This document shows, piece after piece, positions 14,501 through 22,513 of a stretch of DNA of 32,576 bases. The position numbers and the translations under genes are program-made. The notes under the pieces were generated by a model. The model was not told where the DNA came from and did no database searches. It saw only the letters and a list, made by a program, of their open reading frames with translations. Source of the DNA: an uncultured Christensenella sp. (lineage in GTDB: Bacteria > Bacillota > Clostridia > Christensenellales > Pumilibacteraceae); assembly GCA_910585055.1 (NCBI GenBank), contig CAJUBY010000020.1, positions 1 through 32,576 on the forward strand, written 5' to 3'. How positions within the stretch are numbered: position 1 is the stretch's first letter; every line of letters begins with the position of its first letter.

Positions 14501-17356
14501 AAATTCTATAACGACGTTTACAAGTATATATATGCCGACCGCGACGGCGACAGGATCTTGGTCACGAAGCCGTCGAGCGGAAAAATAATCACAAACAGCG
14601 GCGCAAGCGGCGACATCAAAAAAATAATCGCGGAGATCGAACTCGACGACGATTTCGGTTTGGATGCAGATCTGCTCGCCAAAACCTCCGCGGAGATAAA
14701 TAAAACTATTTCCACCGATTTCAATAACAGATTCGGATACGGAATGTACGACATATCGATATCGGACGATAAAAGCTCGTTGACGTTCAGCTACGACGTA
14801 GTGACGTTTACGGGTGTCGGATCTACCGGCGTTTTGGAATATTCGGATGTCGACGAAGATGCGAAATCCGCGTCCGTTACGGAGTTTATTGTAGACGAAA
14901 ACGGCGGCGGCGCTTTTGCAACGGTAGTTGCGAATACGGTCGTTGTATACAATTACGACAAAGATAAGGGTTATGTCGCAGATACCGACAGAGATAAATA
15001 TTCCGAGGTGGACGGTAACGATTTCGCTGCGGTGTTCTCCGAACCCACTTTGCGGTTGCGTACCGATCTCGAAGGTAACGACGCGTCGAGCAAGATAGAT
15101 ATTAACGGCGAGTACGGCGGCGGCAAAAACGTGTACTTGGATAAAAAGTACAATACCGATCTGTACGTAGGCGAAAGCAGGAAGATCGATCTTTCCGCAT
15201 TCTTTAATGTTACGGGTTCGAGGATAAGCTTTGCATACGAAAATGCAGCGGATTCCAACGCGATGTCGAGTTTCAACAAAGAGTTTTCCGACGATACCGG
15301 ACACAATACACCGGTGGTAACGCTTACCAATTCGTCGCTGACTATACGTCCCACTACGACCGCGCCGATAGATCTCACTGTCGATATCATGCGTTTTGCC
15401 GATAATAACCGAACAGTGCGTTTCAAAGACGGCGAACATTACGACGAAAAAATATCGGTCACATTCCGATTCACCAATATAATAGGCTTTGTGCTCAACA
15501 AAACGGAAGCCCCCACCAAATATCTTGTTACGAAAGACTCGGTCATCGATCTGTTCGGAGAGACGGCAGGGGTCAATCTGTTAAACGCATCCAATCCCTA
15601 TATCAACATTACGAGCTCCAGAGGCGGGGCGGTGAGCAACGCGGCGCTTGCCGATCTTAAAGACAAAGCCACTATATTCGGACTTAAGACTTCCGCCGGC
15701 AACGAAACGTTTACTTGTAATTATACCGACGATTCGCATAAAGCTATAATAATCAAACCGTTCAATTCCGGTTCGGGCATAATCGAGTTTTCCGCAAACA
15801 TTTACGGAGAGACCAAGCATTTTTCGATCACGATAAATGTCCGTGCGGTTACAACGTTGCCGTTCAGTCAGCGCGTTACTATAGTTGACGATCAGTATTT
15901 GTCGGTACAGGAGCTTACGACAAAGCTTGTCGCAGCCAACTCGTTCGACAACAGTATAGACGCGGATATGTCCGATTATAAGATACTGTTCGACGATATA
16001 CAAAATCCCGACGCCAAAAAGACGGAAAGGATATATAACGCAATTTCGTTTACCGATTCCAACGGAAATCCCGGAACGCCTGCGTTTATAAAGAACGTCA
16101 TATTCGAAGGCAGCGGGGAAAACGCCAATATAAGGATAATTTCCAACAATACGTCTACACAGAACAGTCAGACGTATTACATGCACGTAAAATATACCAA
16201 CGATAACGTGGATAAATACGAACGTGCTGCGGAAGGCACCGTCATTACTATGGTAGTGCCTGTAGTTTCCGGTAAAGTAAAATTGCAGAATCCCACGGTG
16301 GGCGGCGATCTAACCGCAAATATCGACTGCAGACATCCGCAGAACTCGTCCAACTGGTGGACGACCGAAGGTTCCGGTCTGGATACCAAAGTTACTATAG
16401 ATCTTGCTTACTTGCTCGAGATAGACGAAGCGGACGGCGCTGATCAATACAAGATATTCCTTATATCTTCGGACAGCGCTGCATCGTCGTACTTCAACTA
16501 TTCTATAGGTTCCGGCGACAGATCTATAATAATCACGCCTATAGACAACACGCCTTTGCGCAAAGATAAGACCCGTCAGACTTTCGAGCTTAACATATCG
16601 GTCTATAAGGAAGGCGAAAACAACAGCAATAAGGTCTATGCCATAGATGTTTCGGTCTCCGGTATACTTACAACGTTGCCCGTAACTACAGAAGACGGTG
16701 TTATCGGATACGGAAATATTTGGCTGTATTCGTTTATAATCGTTTTCGGTGTTCTTACGATAATATTCGTTATCAGATTTATAGTGTATATGCGTAAGCG
16801 CGCCAAACAGCGTGCGATCATACGCCGCAATCAGGAGCTTATCCGTATGCGCGACCGTATGCACGGCAAAGCGACTGCGGCTACAAAAGAGCAGATCGTC
16901 CGTACGAAGTTAAAGATGGAGGATCCCAAATACGCCAAGCTGTTTAACGAAATGCGTAAAGACAAGGAAAACGAAAGCGGAATACTTTTGGAAAATTCCG
17001 ATCTCGCGGCTACGGCGGATAAAAAGACCAAAAAGAAAAAGAAGAAAGGCGGCAAAAAGACTGTTGCGGAGCTGAAAGCCGAACTCGAGGCCAAAAAGGC
17101 AGCGTTTGCGGCGGCTCAGACTCAAAATACTCCCGTCAATCCTTTCGTAAGCGAAGTGCCTGTAGAGGGGGCGGATATGTCGCCGGGCGGCGACGAATTC
17201 GTCGATCAGGGCGGATTTGCGGATAACGGCGAATTCGGCGGTTATGACGGATATTCGGGCGACGGCGGATTCGGCGGCGACGCCGGCTTCGGTTCGCAGG
17301 ATATTGACGGCAACGAGATAATTTTCGATGCGTCCGACATCGGCGACGGTATGTAA
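11597..17356 (+). CDS. Giant single-pass surface protein with RCC1-like repeats
   Basis: 1919 residues, not recognised as a named family. A signal peptide spans about 1-41 (VCAALILCTVFSFGLF, then a probable cut after VSA). Residues 54-650 contain RCC1-like blades: AAGEDFAIGLTYDRKLYGWS (59-78), a TRKGYIYTWGNDN segment (about 135-160), the clearest at 480-520 (SDGKLYGWGDNAFGQLAL), and weaker ones near 575 (IIKAWGN) and 620-645. About 1000 residues of beta-type, Asp/Asn/Ser/Thr-rich extracellular sequence follow. One membrane helix (about 1710-1734, LYSFIIVFGVLTIIFVIRF) is followed by a basic cytoplasmic tail with a poly-Lys patch (KKTKKKKKKGGKK) and a final Gly/Asp/Phe/Tyr-rich acidic segment. 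The start lacks a good ribosome binding site: AAGAAGG lies 13 nt upstream, so an ATT at 11588 is a remote alternative. It is the first gene of the operon, 13 nt before the next. Confidence 0.85.
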   Translation: MKSAKHFNKIRSRFVSFAVCAALILCTVFSFGLFDPVRVSADGDRTVRSSVGIRFAQVAAGEDFAIGLTYDRKLYGWSLKTNRNVQNPSTLGDYYPEKPIEIDVTFRVGPGTGSVKNKWDSAGYKATRTDDSIESIAATRTTAVFTTRKGYIYTWGNDNNPDVEMAEKATKPHYLLLRNTDQSYDWKVPYIIDYNYYSDNDIFLNDLIPTSDAVQRTSIAAGEYNYIFLFEKQFTAEGNSLANNGRYYFTYVWGSLMYSAANASPTSPSVVYNSTTSGALHGGAQARRVAITSYIVPEDSQKPAISVVAGGYTVGINGTQKSFTVESGALQGTSLQLHGKNFLTTQNVVTAADGENTYDVINTTQLIDPAVNSVTGDGTIITSGTVQKIDKATHSSVLNVTYVQGSTTYTINNAIAGGNGYSSNSGATIGFDTERYYARQNGNLQYDVADADPLTGSGTDLLDEIAGPDSSTVAALKPVRYSVSLGNDVGYGVTSDGKLYGWGDNAFGQLALSSSDTALYKTNPYMILNSGVKSVASGKQLTAGKAFYGTDTFTSDSTEFGNNVKNKSDYITGALMDSGIIKAWGNLAVKNSETGDIVENKRVTGDIAFGGISGDDLEKFSAVYSGYGNNLFAVTTRGKLVRITVKADGTGFDQYVYDEFLNADKTAVENWKIDNTNSVIFTVPAASEGATETDKLAPSLGHATFYVWSASTSNTETSDTVKINASIQNGNYVQGDYRSLVSENNIGDAYRIIGLSSDGTGMSFLKADNLTEDNYAPVFKFDGNVMTAAQQDNMFTFGTVADSNGVGIRIQPKQSSKGKKITAEFWVARYNGYDKFTGTADAGSSNVTDNAVYYDYKKCSIEFEIQDTPTVMHFAAFDTENGGASNVPLLDPNNEYNANYSLAVQNVSEGVNKLIAFLKGDPDGALNANDPFKTAVLTEMRRKDVGFPDSNKIDKGNLTYYLGSDVGTKFYNDVYKYIYADRDGDRILVTKPSSGKIITNSGASGDIKKIIAEIELDDDFGLDADLLAKTSAEINKTISTDFNNRFGYGMYDISISDDKSSLTFSYDVVTFTGVGSTGVLEYSDVDEDAKSASVTEFIVDENGGGAFATVVANTVVVYNYDKDKGYVADTDRDKYSEVDGNDFAAVFSEPTLRLRTDLEGNDASSKIDINGEYGGGKNVYLDKKYNTDLYVGESRKIDLSAFFNVTGSRISFAYENAADSNAMSSFNKEFSDDTGHNTPVVTLTNSSLTIRPTTTAPIDLTVDIMRFADNNRTVRFKDGEHYDEKISVTFRFTNIIGFVLNKTEAPTKYLVTKDSVIDLFGETAGVNLLNASNPYINITSSRGGAVSNAALADLKDKATIFGLKTSAGNETFTCNYTDDSHKAIIIKPFNSGSGIIEFSANIYGETKHFSITINVRAVTTLPFSQRVTIVDDQYLSVQELTTKLVAANSFDNSIDADMSDYKILFDDIQNPDAKKTERIYNAISFTDSNGNPGTPAFIKNVIFEGSGENANIRIISNNTSTQNSQTYYMHVKYTNDNVDKYERAAEGTVITMVVPVVSGKVKLQNPTVGGDLTANIDCRHPQNSSNWWTTEGSGLDTKVTIDLAYLLEIDEADGADQYKIFLISSDSAASSYFNYSIGSGDRSIIITPIDNTPLRKDKTRQTFELNISVYKEGENNSNKVYAIDVSVSGILTTLPVTTEDGVIGYGNIWLYSFIIVFGVLTIIFVIRFIVYMRKRAKQRAIIRRNQELIRMRDRMHGKATAATKEQIVRTKLKMEDPKYAKLFNEMRKDKENESGILLENSDLAATADKKTKKKKKKGGKKTVAELKAELEAKKAAFAAAQTQNTPVNPFVSEVPVEGADMSPGGDEFVDQGGFADNGEFGGYDGYSGDGGFGGDAGFGSQDIDGNEIIFDASDIGDGM

Positions 17357-17369
17357 GGAGGGCGCGGTC

Positions 17370-20300
17370 ATGCAAAAAACATTTTCGATTAAACGCAGTA
17401 TTTTGCTTTATATTGTAATTGCTATCGCTGTCGCAGCGTTTTGCTCGGCTGTATCCTTTGTACGTCCCGCGCATGCGGCAGGCAATAACGCAGGCAGTTC
17501 CGCCGTAAATTCCAACCGTGTTTCCATATCTTTGGATGTAAACGGTATAGATGCTACGGACGGTACCACACGCGATAACGACGGTAGTCTTTTGGATCAG
17601 CACAACGGCGTCGGTTTCCGTTACCGCAAACGTTATATCCATTATTTGGCGGTCAAAGAAAAACTCGAACTGCCTGCTTCCCGATATGCGTTTGATAGGG
17701 CAAGTATAAAAAACAGCAGCGTTTGTTTTTCTGTAGACACGGAAAACAGCGGTGATTCCAGCCAGTATATTGTTGTCGAAGCATTATCTATAACCGAAAA
17801 CGGCAGCGCGTATTTCTCGGTCGATCTTAAGTCCACCGTTGCCGGCGACAACAGCGTAGTAACGGTATATTTTCAAGTATCGGTCAGCGATACCTTTGTT
17901 CCTTCCAATACCGAAGTATTCGTAGGACACAAGATCAATGCCGCTAACAACGAATATTATCTCGACGCAGAGGGAAATCAGATCGAGCAAAGCTCTGTCG
18001 AGGGCGGTCAGCACAAGCCTATACTTACGATATATAACTATTCGTCTGTGACGGTCGATCTGTCGGAATATCTTGTAGGCAGAGCGCTGTACAGAGATGC
18101 GGCGGTCATAAAAGAGATCGACAGCCTGGAAACGAAATGGTCTCTTAAATCGGTCGAAAACTTTGCCATAAAAACCGTAACGTTCGAGGGCTTGCCCAGT
18201 CTGCAGCTTTCGGGCGAGATCAAAAGCAATTCCACTGCCGGGAATGCGGCGGCAAATGTTCCTCCTATACGTATCGCCCCGTCCGTAACGGGTAGGATCG
18301 AAGTCGATTCTTCGACGATACGCGAATATAATCAGAACCATCAAGGTACGGATTTTTGGTCTGTCACGCACATAATGTCGATGACTCTCGAACCCATATC
18401 CACACTTATGGGAACAGCGACGGAATCGGTCATAAAAATTCCGTTTAAGTTCGAGCCTGCCAATCCGCAGGTAAAGAGCATCAATTCATCTATCCTGCGT
18501 TTGAATGTCACTTCGGAAAATGCGTACAATCTCGCATCCGGTACCAATCTTACGCCCGAGGGCGCCGAAGCCGACGATCCAAATGACTATTGTGCTATCT
18601 ATATCCGCCCGTCCGACCTTATAGAATACAATGCGCCGGAAACGTACGTAAAATCCAAGTTCAGCCACCGTAATACGACATTGAACGGTTCGGACGATCT
18701 CAAACGTCAAAACGGATTGCGTATAGACAGGGTAAAGGAAGACCTTTCCGACGACGAAGATATAAACGAGCCTAATACGATCCCTACCGTATATAAAATT
18801 ACGGCGCTTAAAAGCAACATCGCAAACAGCAATTTTGCGGTCAAGTTTACCATACTTTATTATACCGGGACCAATGTAGACAGGGACGGTCACAGTATAG
18901 ACGTCGAGATCAACCTTACCACTTACGGCGGTTATCAAGTTAAATTTTCGCCTATAAACGGCAAGAAAGCGGTTGAGTATAATGTTCTTAACTCCGGTGT
19001 GTTTGCCGAAATGCGCGAACGCGGATATTTGCTCACCGATGCGAAAACTCTCAACGAAAAGCAGCTCGGCGTTACGTTGAGCAATAATATACTTAAACTC
19101 GATCCCAAAGTAAAGAGCATTAACGGTCAAACAACCGCCAAAGTATGGCTTGAATTTACCAACAACAGCCGCCAGAAGATTTCGTTCGAATCCGAAATAA
19201 TCGATATAAACGTCGACGCAGGCAGTTTGTTCGCGCGATTCGAGGACTGGCAGGCATGGCTTATAATCGCCGCATGTATCGTCGGCGGTATAATGGTAGT
19301 GCTCTTTATTGTATGGATATTCATACATTCCATTTCCAAGCACAAACAGGATGAGTTGGCTATGCAGGCGCCCGTTTCGTCGTATATAGTCAAGCTTAAT
19401 TCCACTATCGCGGCTACGCAGGCACAGCAGCGTGCCGCACAGACTCAGGTTCTTTCGCAAGCAAGCACCATGCTGCTTGGCGCAGGACCTACGGGAACTA
19501 CGGCTGCGCCGCCTCCCGATACTTTGCAGTTGGCAACGGGTATGCCGTCCACGCCGTCGTCGCCGTTTATGTCGACGCCGTCGGCTCCTTTGATGAGCGA
19601 GCCGCAAGCAGCCATACCGCCCGATTCCGGTGAAAACCTGGAAGAGCTGATCGCCAAATATATTACCGATGACGAGCTTTTGGAGCGTATATTTACCGAA
19701 AAATACGAGCCTAAGGGCATGGTCCGTCGCACGTTCTTTAAATCCAAAGATCTGCAGGCGCGCGAGCTTGAAAAAGAAAAGAAACGCATTATCGAACGTT
19801 ATAAAACGCCCATGCCAATGGACGAAGCCATCATGAGCGAGACCGAGATAAATAATGCGGGCGCAATATCGACGCCTGCGGCGGTTTCCGAACCCCGCGA
19901 ATCCGAACCCCAGCCTACGGAAATGTTTGTGCTGGATTTCGATCCCGAATCGCCGCTTTATGTCGAAGAAGAAAAACCGCAGGATGAATTTACCGAAGAG
20001 AAGATCGATATAGATTCTTCTCCGGAAGAAAGCCGTCTCAAAGCCGCAGAACGCAGAAACGCAATACTCGAGAAGGAACTCGAAGAACTGCAAAAGCGTT
20101 TGGGCAAGGTCGAAGCCGAAGTTGCACGTGCCAAAACGTTGGAAGAAGATCTGCGCGAAAAGATCGCAAAAGCCGAATCCGACGACGAGCAATACGGCAA
20201 GGATATAGAAGAGCTTGAATTCAAGCTCGCTTCCGCAAAGAACAAAGACAAAGAAAAGATTACCAGAGATGTCGGTATAAAAGAAGAAAAGAAAAAGCGT

Positions 20301-22415
20301 AACGGTGAAGAACTCGAAAGACTGCGTTCGGAGCTTGATATACTTTTGGGCAACAGCGACAGAATAAACGGTATCTATATTAAGCTCGGAGATCTCAAAA
20401 CGGCAAAAGATGCCGAGTTGGAGAGCGTAAAAGCCGAACGCGAAAAAGCCAAAGCGGAATACGACGCATATATGGAGCGCTTGGAGCAAGTGCGTAAGCG
20501 TCAGGAATTGGAAGCCAAAGTAAACAGTCTTACACCGTTGCTCGAAGCTGTCAACAATTCCGATTACGAAATGAAAAAGCTCGACCGCATTTCCGAAGAA
20601 CAGAACAAAGAGCGTGAATCGCTCAAGTCGGAAGTCGCGGCTGCCAAAGCTCAGATTTTGGGCGCGACGGATTTCGGAGTTATCGCCGATCTAAACGCGC
20701 GTATATCCGATGCGAACGGACGTTTGTCCGAGCTCGAGCGCGAGATAACTCAGACAACCAAGCAAAAATCCGATCTCCATATCGAGTTTAATTCGCAGCG
20801 CAGAAAAGCAAACGATTACTGCGAAAAGAACGAAATACCCGTAGACGAAGTCGTCAAAGCCGAAGACGCAGTCATAGGCAATATCGAATTCGAGCTTGCC
20901 AAAGCTTCGCGCGAGCAATACAAAGACGACGCGGAAAAAGCCGTCGCTACGGCGCAGGCCGTGTACGACGATCTTTCTGCATCGTCCAACGACGTTACAA
21001 TGATCGCAATGGAAGTTGCGGCAAACATAAAAGATATCGAAGACGAGATAGAGTCTACAAAGGCGGAACTCGACGCTATCAATTTGCAGATGGAAGAAGC
21101 CGGCGAAGACGAACGTCTTATGCTTATGGTTGATCAGGGCGATAAGTCCGACCGTATCGAAGAACTCAAAAAGCAATTGGAGCAGGTCAATGTCGACGGC
21201 ACCAAGCGCAAGATGGAGGCGCAGAGCGAATTCGACTCACGTTTGGAAGAGGCTCGTACGGCGCTCGACAGTGCAAATGCGGAATTCCATAAGTCGTGCA
21301 CGTCGTTCGACGACTTTGTAAACAATACCGATCCTTTGGATCTTATCACGTCCGGATCCGGCGTTATAAGCAAAGATCAAAAGAAGATCGAAGCCGAAAA
21401 TCTCAAGAAGCAGCTCGAACGCTCCAAGAACGAAATAGAACAGGCGCGTCTTGCGGCGCAGCAGGCTCAAATGGAAGCGGAAGAAGCGCGCAGAAAGGCT
21501 CAGGAAGAATCCGAAGAAGCGCGATTGGAAGCGGAACGTTTGGCGCAGGAAGCCATAGAGCGTGCGGAACAGGCGCGTTTGGAAGCCGAAGAAAAAGCGC
21601 GTGCGGATATCGAAGCCGCCGAGCAGGCACGTTTGGAAGCCGAGCAGGCGCTTGCCGCGGAAGCCGAAGAAGCCAGACGCAAGGCCGAGGAAGAGGCGGA
21701 AGAGGCAAAACGCAAGGCTCAGGAGGAATCCGAAGAGGCGAAACGTCTTGCGGAGGAACAAGCCGAGGAAGCCAGACGCAAAGCCGAGGAAGAGGCGGAA
21801 GAAGCAAAGCGCAAAGCTCAGGAAGAGATCGAAGAGATGAAACGCAAGGCAGAGGAAGAAGCCGAAGCCAAACGTTTGGAGGAAGAGAATAAGCGCAAGG
21901 AAGAAGAAGCGCGTCAGAAAGCCGAAGCCGAACGCAATGATGCAATAGCTAAAAAGGTAGCGGTGCGTAAGGATCAGATCATAGCGATACGCAATGAGAT
22001 GAAAGAGCTTAAAAACGACGTAGACGCCAAAAACTTGCGCGAACGGCTGTATAACCTTCAGCTTACGTACGACGAAGACGAACGTGATTCTACCGAGCTC
22101 ATGGACTTCTATAATAAGACCATGGACGATATACAGAACAGCGGCGAGATAGCGCGGTTGAAAGCCGAAAACGCCAAAAAGCCGCAGCGTGTCGTGCGCA
22201 AAGTCACCGAACGTGTAAACCGCATTCCAAAACGCAAAGCGGGTGCTCGTCCGGGAGCAAGACGTCCCGGAGCGAGACCGGCAGCCAGACCGGGAGCTAG
22301 GCCCGCGTCGGCAAGGCCCGGAGCAAGACGTCCGGCGGCAAGGCCGGGAACGAGACCGGGTGGATCGCGTCCCGGAGCAAGACCGGGCGGAAGACCTACA
22401 AAGCCCCGTCAATAA
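17370..22415 (+). CDS. Giant single-pass membrane protein with long cytoplasmic coiled coil and Arg-Pro tail
   Basis: 1681 residues from the ATG at 17370, chosen because AAGGAGG (17355-17361) lies 8 nt upstream; the frame is open earlier. A signal peptide spans about 1-37 (RSILLYIVIAIAVAAFCSAV, cut after AHA). Residues 38-625 are an extracellular region of unknown fold. A membrane helix at about 630-654 is followed by a Pro/Thr-rich stretch (about 712-770) and a conserved-looking segment (ITDDELLERIF, RTFFKSKDLQARELEKEKKR). Coiled coil runs from about 885 to 1527, including six exact 11-residue repeats at 1433-1498. The last 61 residues contain 16 Arg and 3 Lys and no acidic residue, built on PGAR units. 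Topology is thus outside-to-inside with about 1000 residues in the cytoplasm. Function is not known. The tail could bind the acidic N-terminus of the next protein, nucleic acid or membrane lipid. Confidence 0.85.
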   Translation: MQKTFSIKRSILLYIVIAIAVAAFCSAVSFVRPAHAAGNNAGSSAVNSNRVSISLDVNGIDATDGTTRDNDGSLLDQHNGVGFRYRKRYIHYLAVKEKLELPASRYAFDRASIKNSSVCFSVDTENSGDSSQYIVVEALSITENGSAYFSVDLKSTVAGDNSVVTVYFQVSVSDTFVPSNTEVFVGHKINAANNEYYLDAEGNQIEQSSVEGGQHKPILTIYNYSSVTVDLSEYLVGRALYRDAAVIKEIDSLETKWSLKSVENFAIKTVTFEGLPSLQLSGEIKSNSTAGNAAANVPPIRIAPSVTGRIEVDSSTIREYNQNHQGTDFWSVTHIMSMTLEPISTLMGTATESVIKIPFKFEPANPQVKSINSSILRLNVTSENAYNLASGTNLTPEGAEADDPNDYCAIYIRPSDLIEYNAPETYVKSKFSHRNTTLNGSDDLKRQNGLRIDRVKEDLSDDEDINEPNTIPTVYKITALKSNIANSNFAVKFTILYYTGTNVDRDGHSIDVEINLTTYGGYQVKFSPINGKKAVEYNVLNSGVFAEMRERGYLLTDAKTLNEKQLGVTLSNNILKLDPKVKSINGQTTAKVWLEFTNNSRQKISFESEIIDINVDAGSLFARFEDWQAWLIIAACIVGGIMVVLFIVWIFIHSISKHKQDELAMQAPVSSYIVKLNSTIAATQAQQRAAQTQVLSQASTMLLGAGPTGTTAAPPPDTLQLATGMPSTPSSPFMSTPSAPLMSEPQAAIPPDSGENLEELIAKYITDDELLERIFTEKYEPKGMVRRTFFKSKDLQARELEKEKKRIIERYKTPMPMDEAIMSETEINNAGAISTPAAVSEPRESEPQPTEMFVLDFDPESPLYVEEEKPQDEFTEEKIDIDSSPEESRLKAAERRNAILEKELEELQKRLGKVEAEVARAKTLEEDLREKIAKAESDDEQYGKDIEELEFKLASAKNKDKEKITRDVGIKEEKKKRNGEELERLRSELDILLGNSDRINGIYIKLGDLKTAKDAELESVKAEREKAKAEYDAYMERLEQVRKRQELEAKVNSLTPLLEAVNNSDYEMKKLDRISEEQNKERESLKSEVAAAKAQILGATDFGVIADLNARISDANGRLSELEREITQTTKQKSDLHIEFNSQRRKANDYCEKNEIPVDEVVKAEDAVIGNIEFELAKASREQYKDDAEKAVATAQAVYDDLSASSNDVTMIAMEVAANIKDIEDEIESTKAELDAINLQMEEAGEDERLMLMVDQGDKSDRIEELKKQLEQVNVDGTKRKMEAQSEFDSRLEEARTALDSANAEFHKSCTSFDDFVNNTDPLDLITSGSGVISKDQKKIEAENLKKQLERSKNEIEQARLAAQQAQMEAEEARRKAQEESEEARLEAERLAQEAIERAEQARLEAEEKARADIEAAEQARLEAEQALAAEAEEARRKAEEEAEEAKRKAQEESEEAKRLAEEQAEEARRKAEEEAEEAKRKAQEEIEEMKRKAEEEAEAKRLEEENKRKEEEARQKAEAERNDAIAKKVAVRKDQIIAIRNEMKELKNDVDAKNLRERLYNLQLTYDEDERDSTELMDFYNKTMDDIQNSGEIARLKAENAKKPQRVVRKVTERVNRIPKRKAGARPGARRPGARPAARPGARPASARPGARRPAARPGTRPGGSRPGARPGGRPTKPRQ
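21666..21863 (+). repeat. Six tandem 11-residue (33-bp) hendecad repeats
   Basis: Codons 1433-1498 of the preceding gene encode EEARRKAEEEA, EEAKRKAQEES, EEAKRLAEEQA, EEARRKAEEEA, EEAKRKAQEEI and EEMKRKAEEEA in strict 11-residue phase. Units 1-3 and 4-6 form a 99-bp duplication with few nucleotide differences. Hendecads give straight or slightly right-handed coiled coils or single alpha-helices, so this is probably a rigid rod. Looser 11-residue units precede it in a different phase. Confidence 0.9.
22242..22398 (+). repeat. Arg-Pro-Gly-Ala low-complexity tail repeats
   Basis: This stretch encodes imperfect repeats of PGAR, PGARRPGAR and ARPAARPGARP to within a few residues of the stop. Codons for the same unit vary slightly (ccgggagcaaga, cccggagcgaga), showing local expansion of a short unit followed by drift. 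It is disordered and strongly basic. Confidence 0.85.
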
Positions 22416-22448
22416 TGCGCGGAAAAAGGTTACGGTAAGTCAAAAGAT

Positions 22449-22473
22449 TTCACACCGCCGACGGCGGTGTGAA
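22449..22473 (+). other. Strong 11-bp hairpin between giant genes two and three, no U-tract
   Basis: TTCACACCGCC (22449-22459) and GGCGGTGTGAA (22463-22473) pair perfectly around a GAC loop, 34 nt after one stop and 40 nt before the next start. The sequence after it (TAATGTAAAC) has no T run, so it is unlikely to terminate efficiently. It more likely stabilises a 3' end or marks an RNA processing site that sets different levels of the two proteins. Confidence 0.7.
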
Positions 22474-22513
22474 TAATGTAAACAATAAACAATTACAAAT
22501 GCGAGGAACGTTT

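Noticed and set aside
14372..15439. A 355-codon minus-strand open frame
   Set aside because: Antisense shadow of giant gene one, with random-looking Ile/Val/Arg-rich sequence and no start signals or domains.
18486..20489. A 667-codon open frame on the minus strand
   Set aside because: It is antisense to the coiled-coil region of giant gene two. Its Phe/Leu/Tyr-rich composition is the mirror of Glu/Lys/Arg codons, and it has no ribosome site; the plus-strand frame has a start site, signal peptide and repeats.
21666..21863. Tandem 33-bp DNA repeats as a CRISPR array
   Set aside because: The repeats are contiguous with no spacers and are in frame, encoding hendecads.
21237..22412. A 391-codon minus-strand frame rich in Arg, Ser, Phe and Leu
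   Set aside because: It is the reverse complement of the hendecad and Arg-Pro repeats, an expected by-product of repetitive GC-rich codons.
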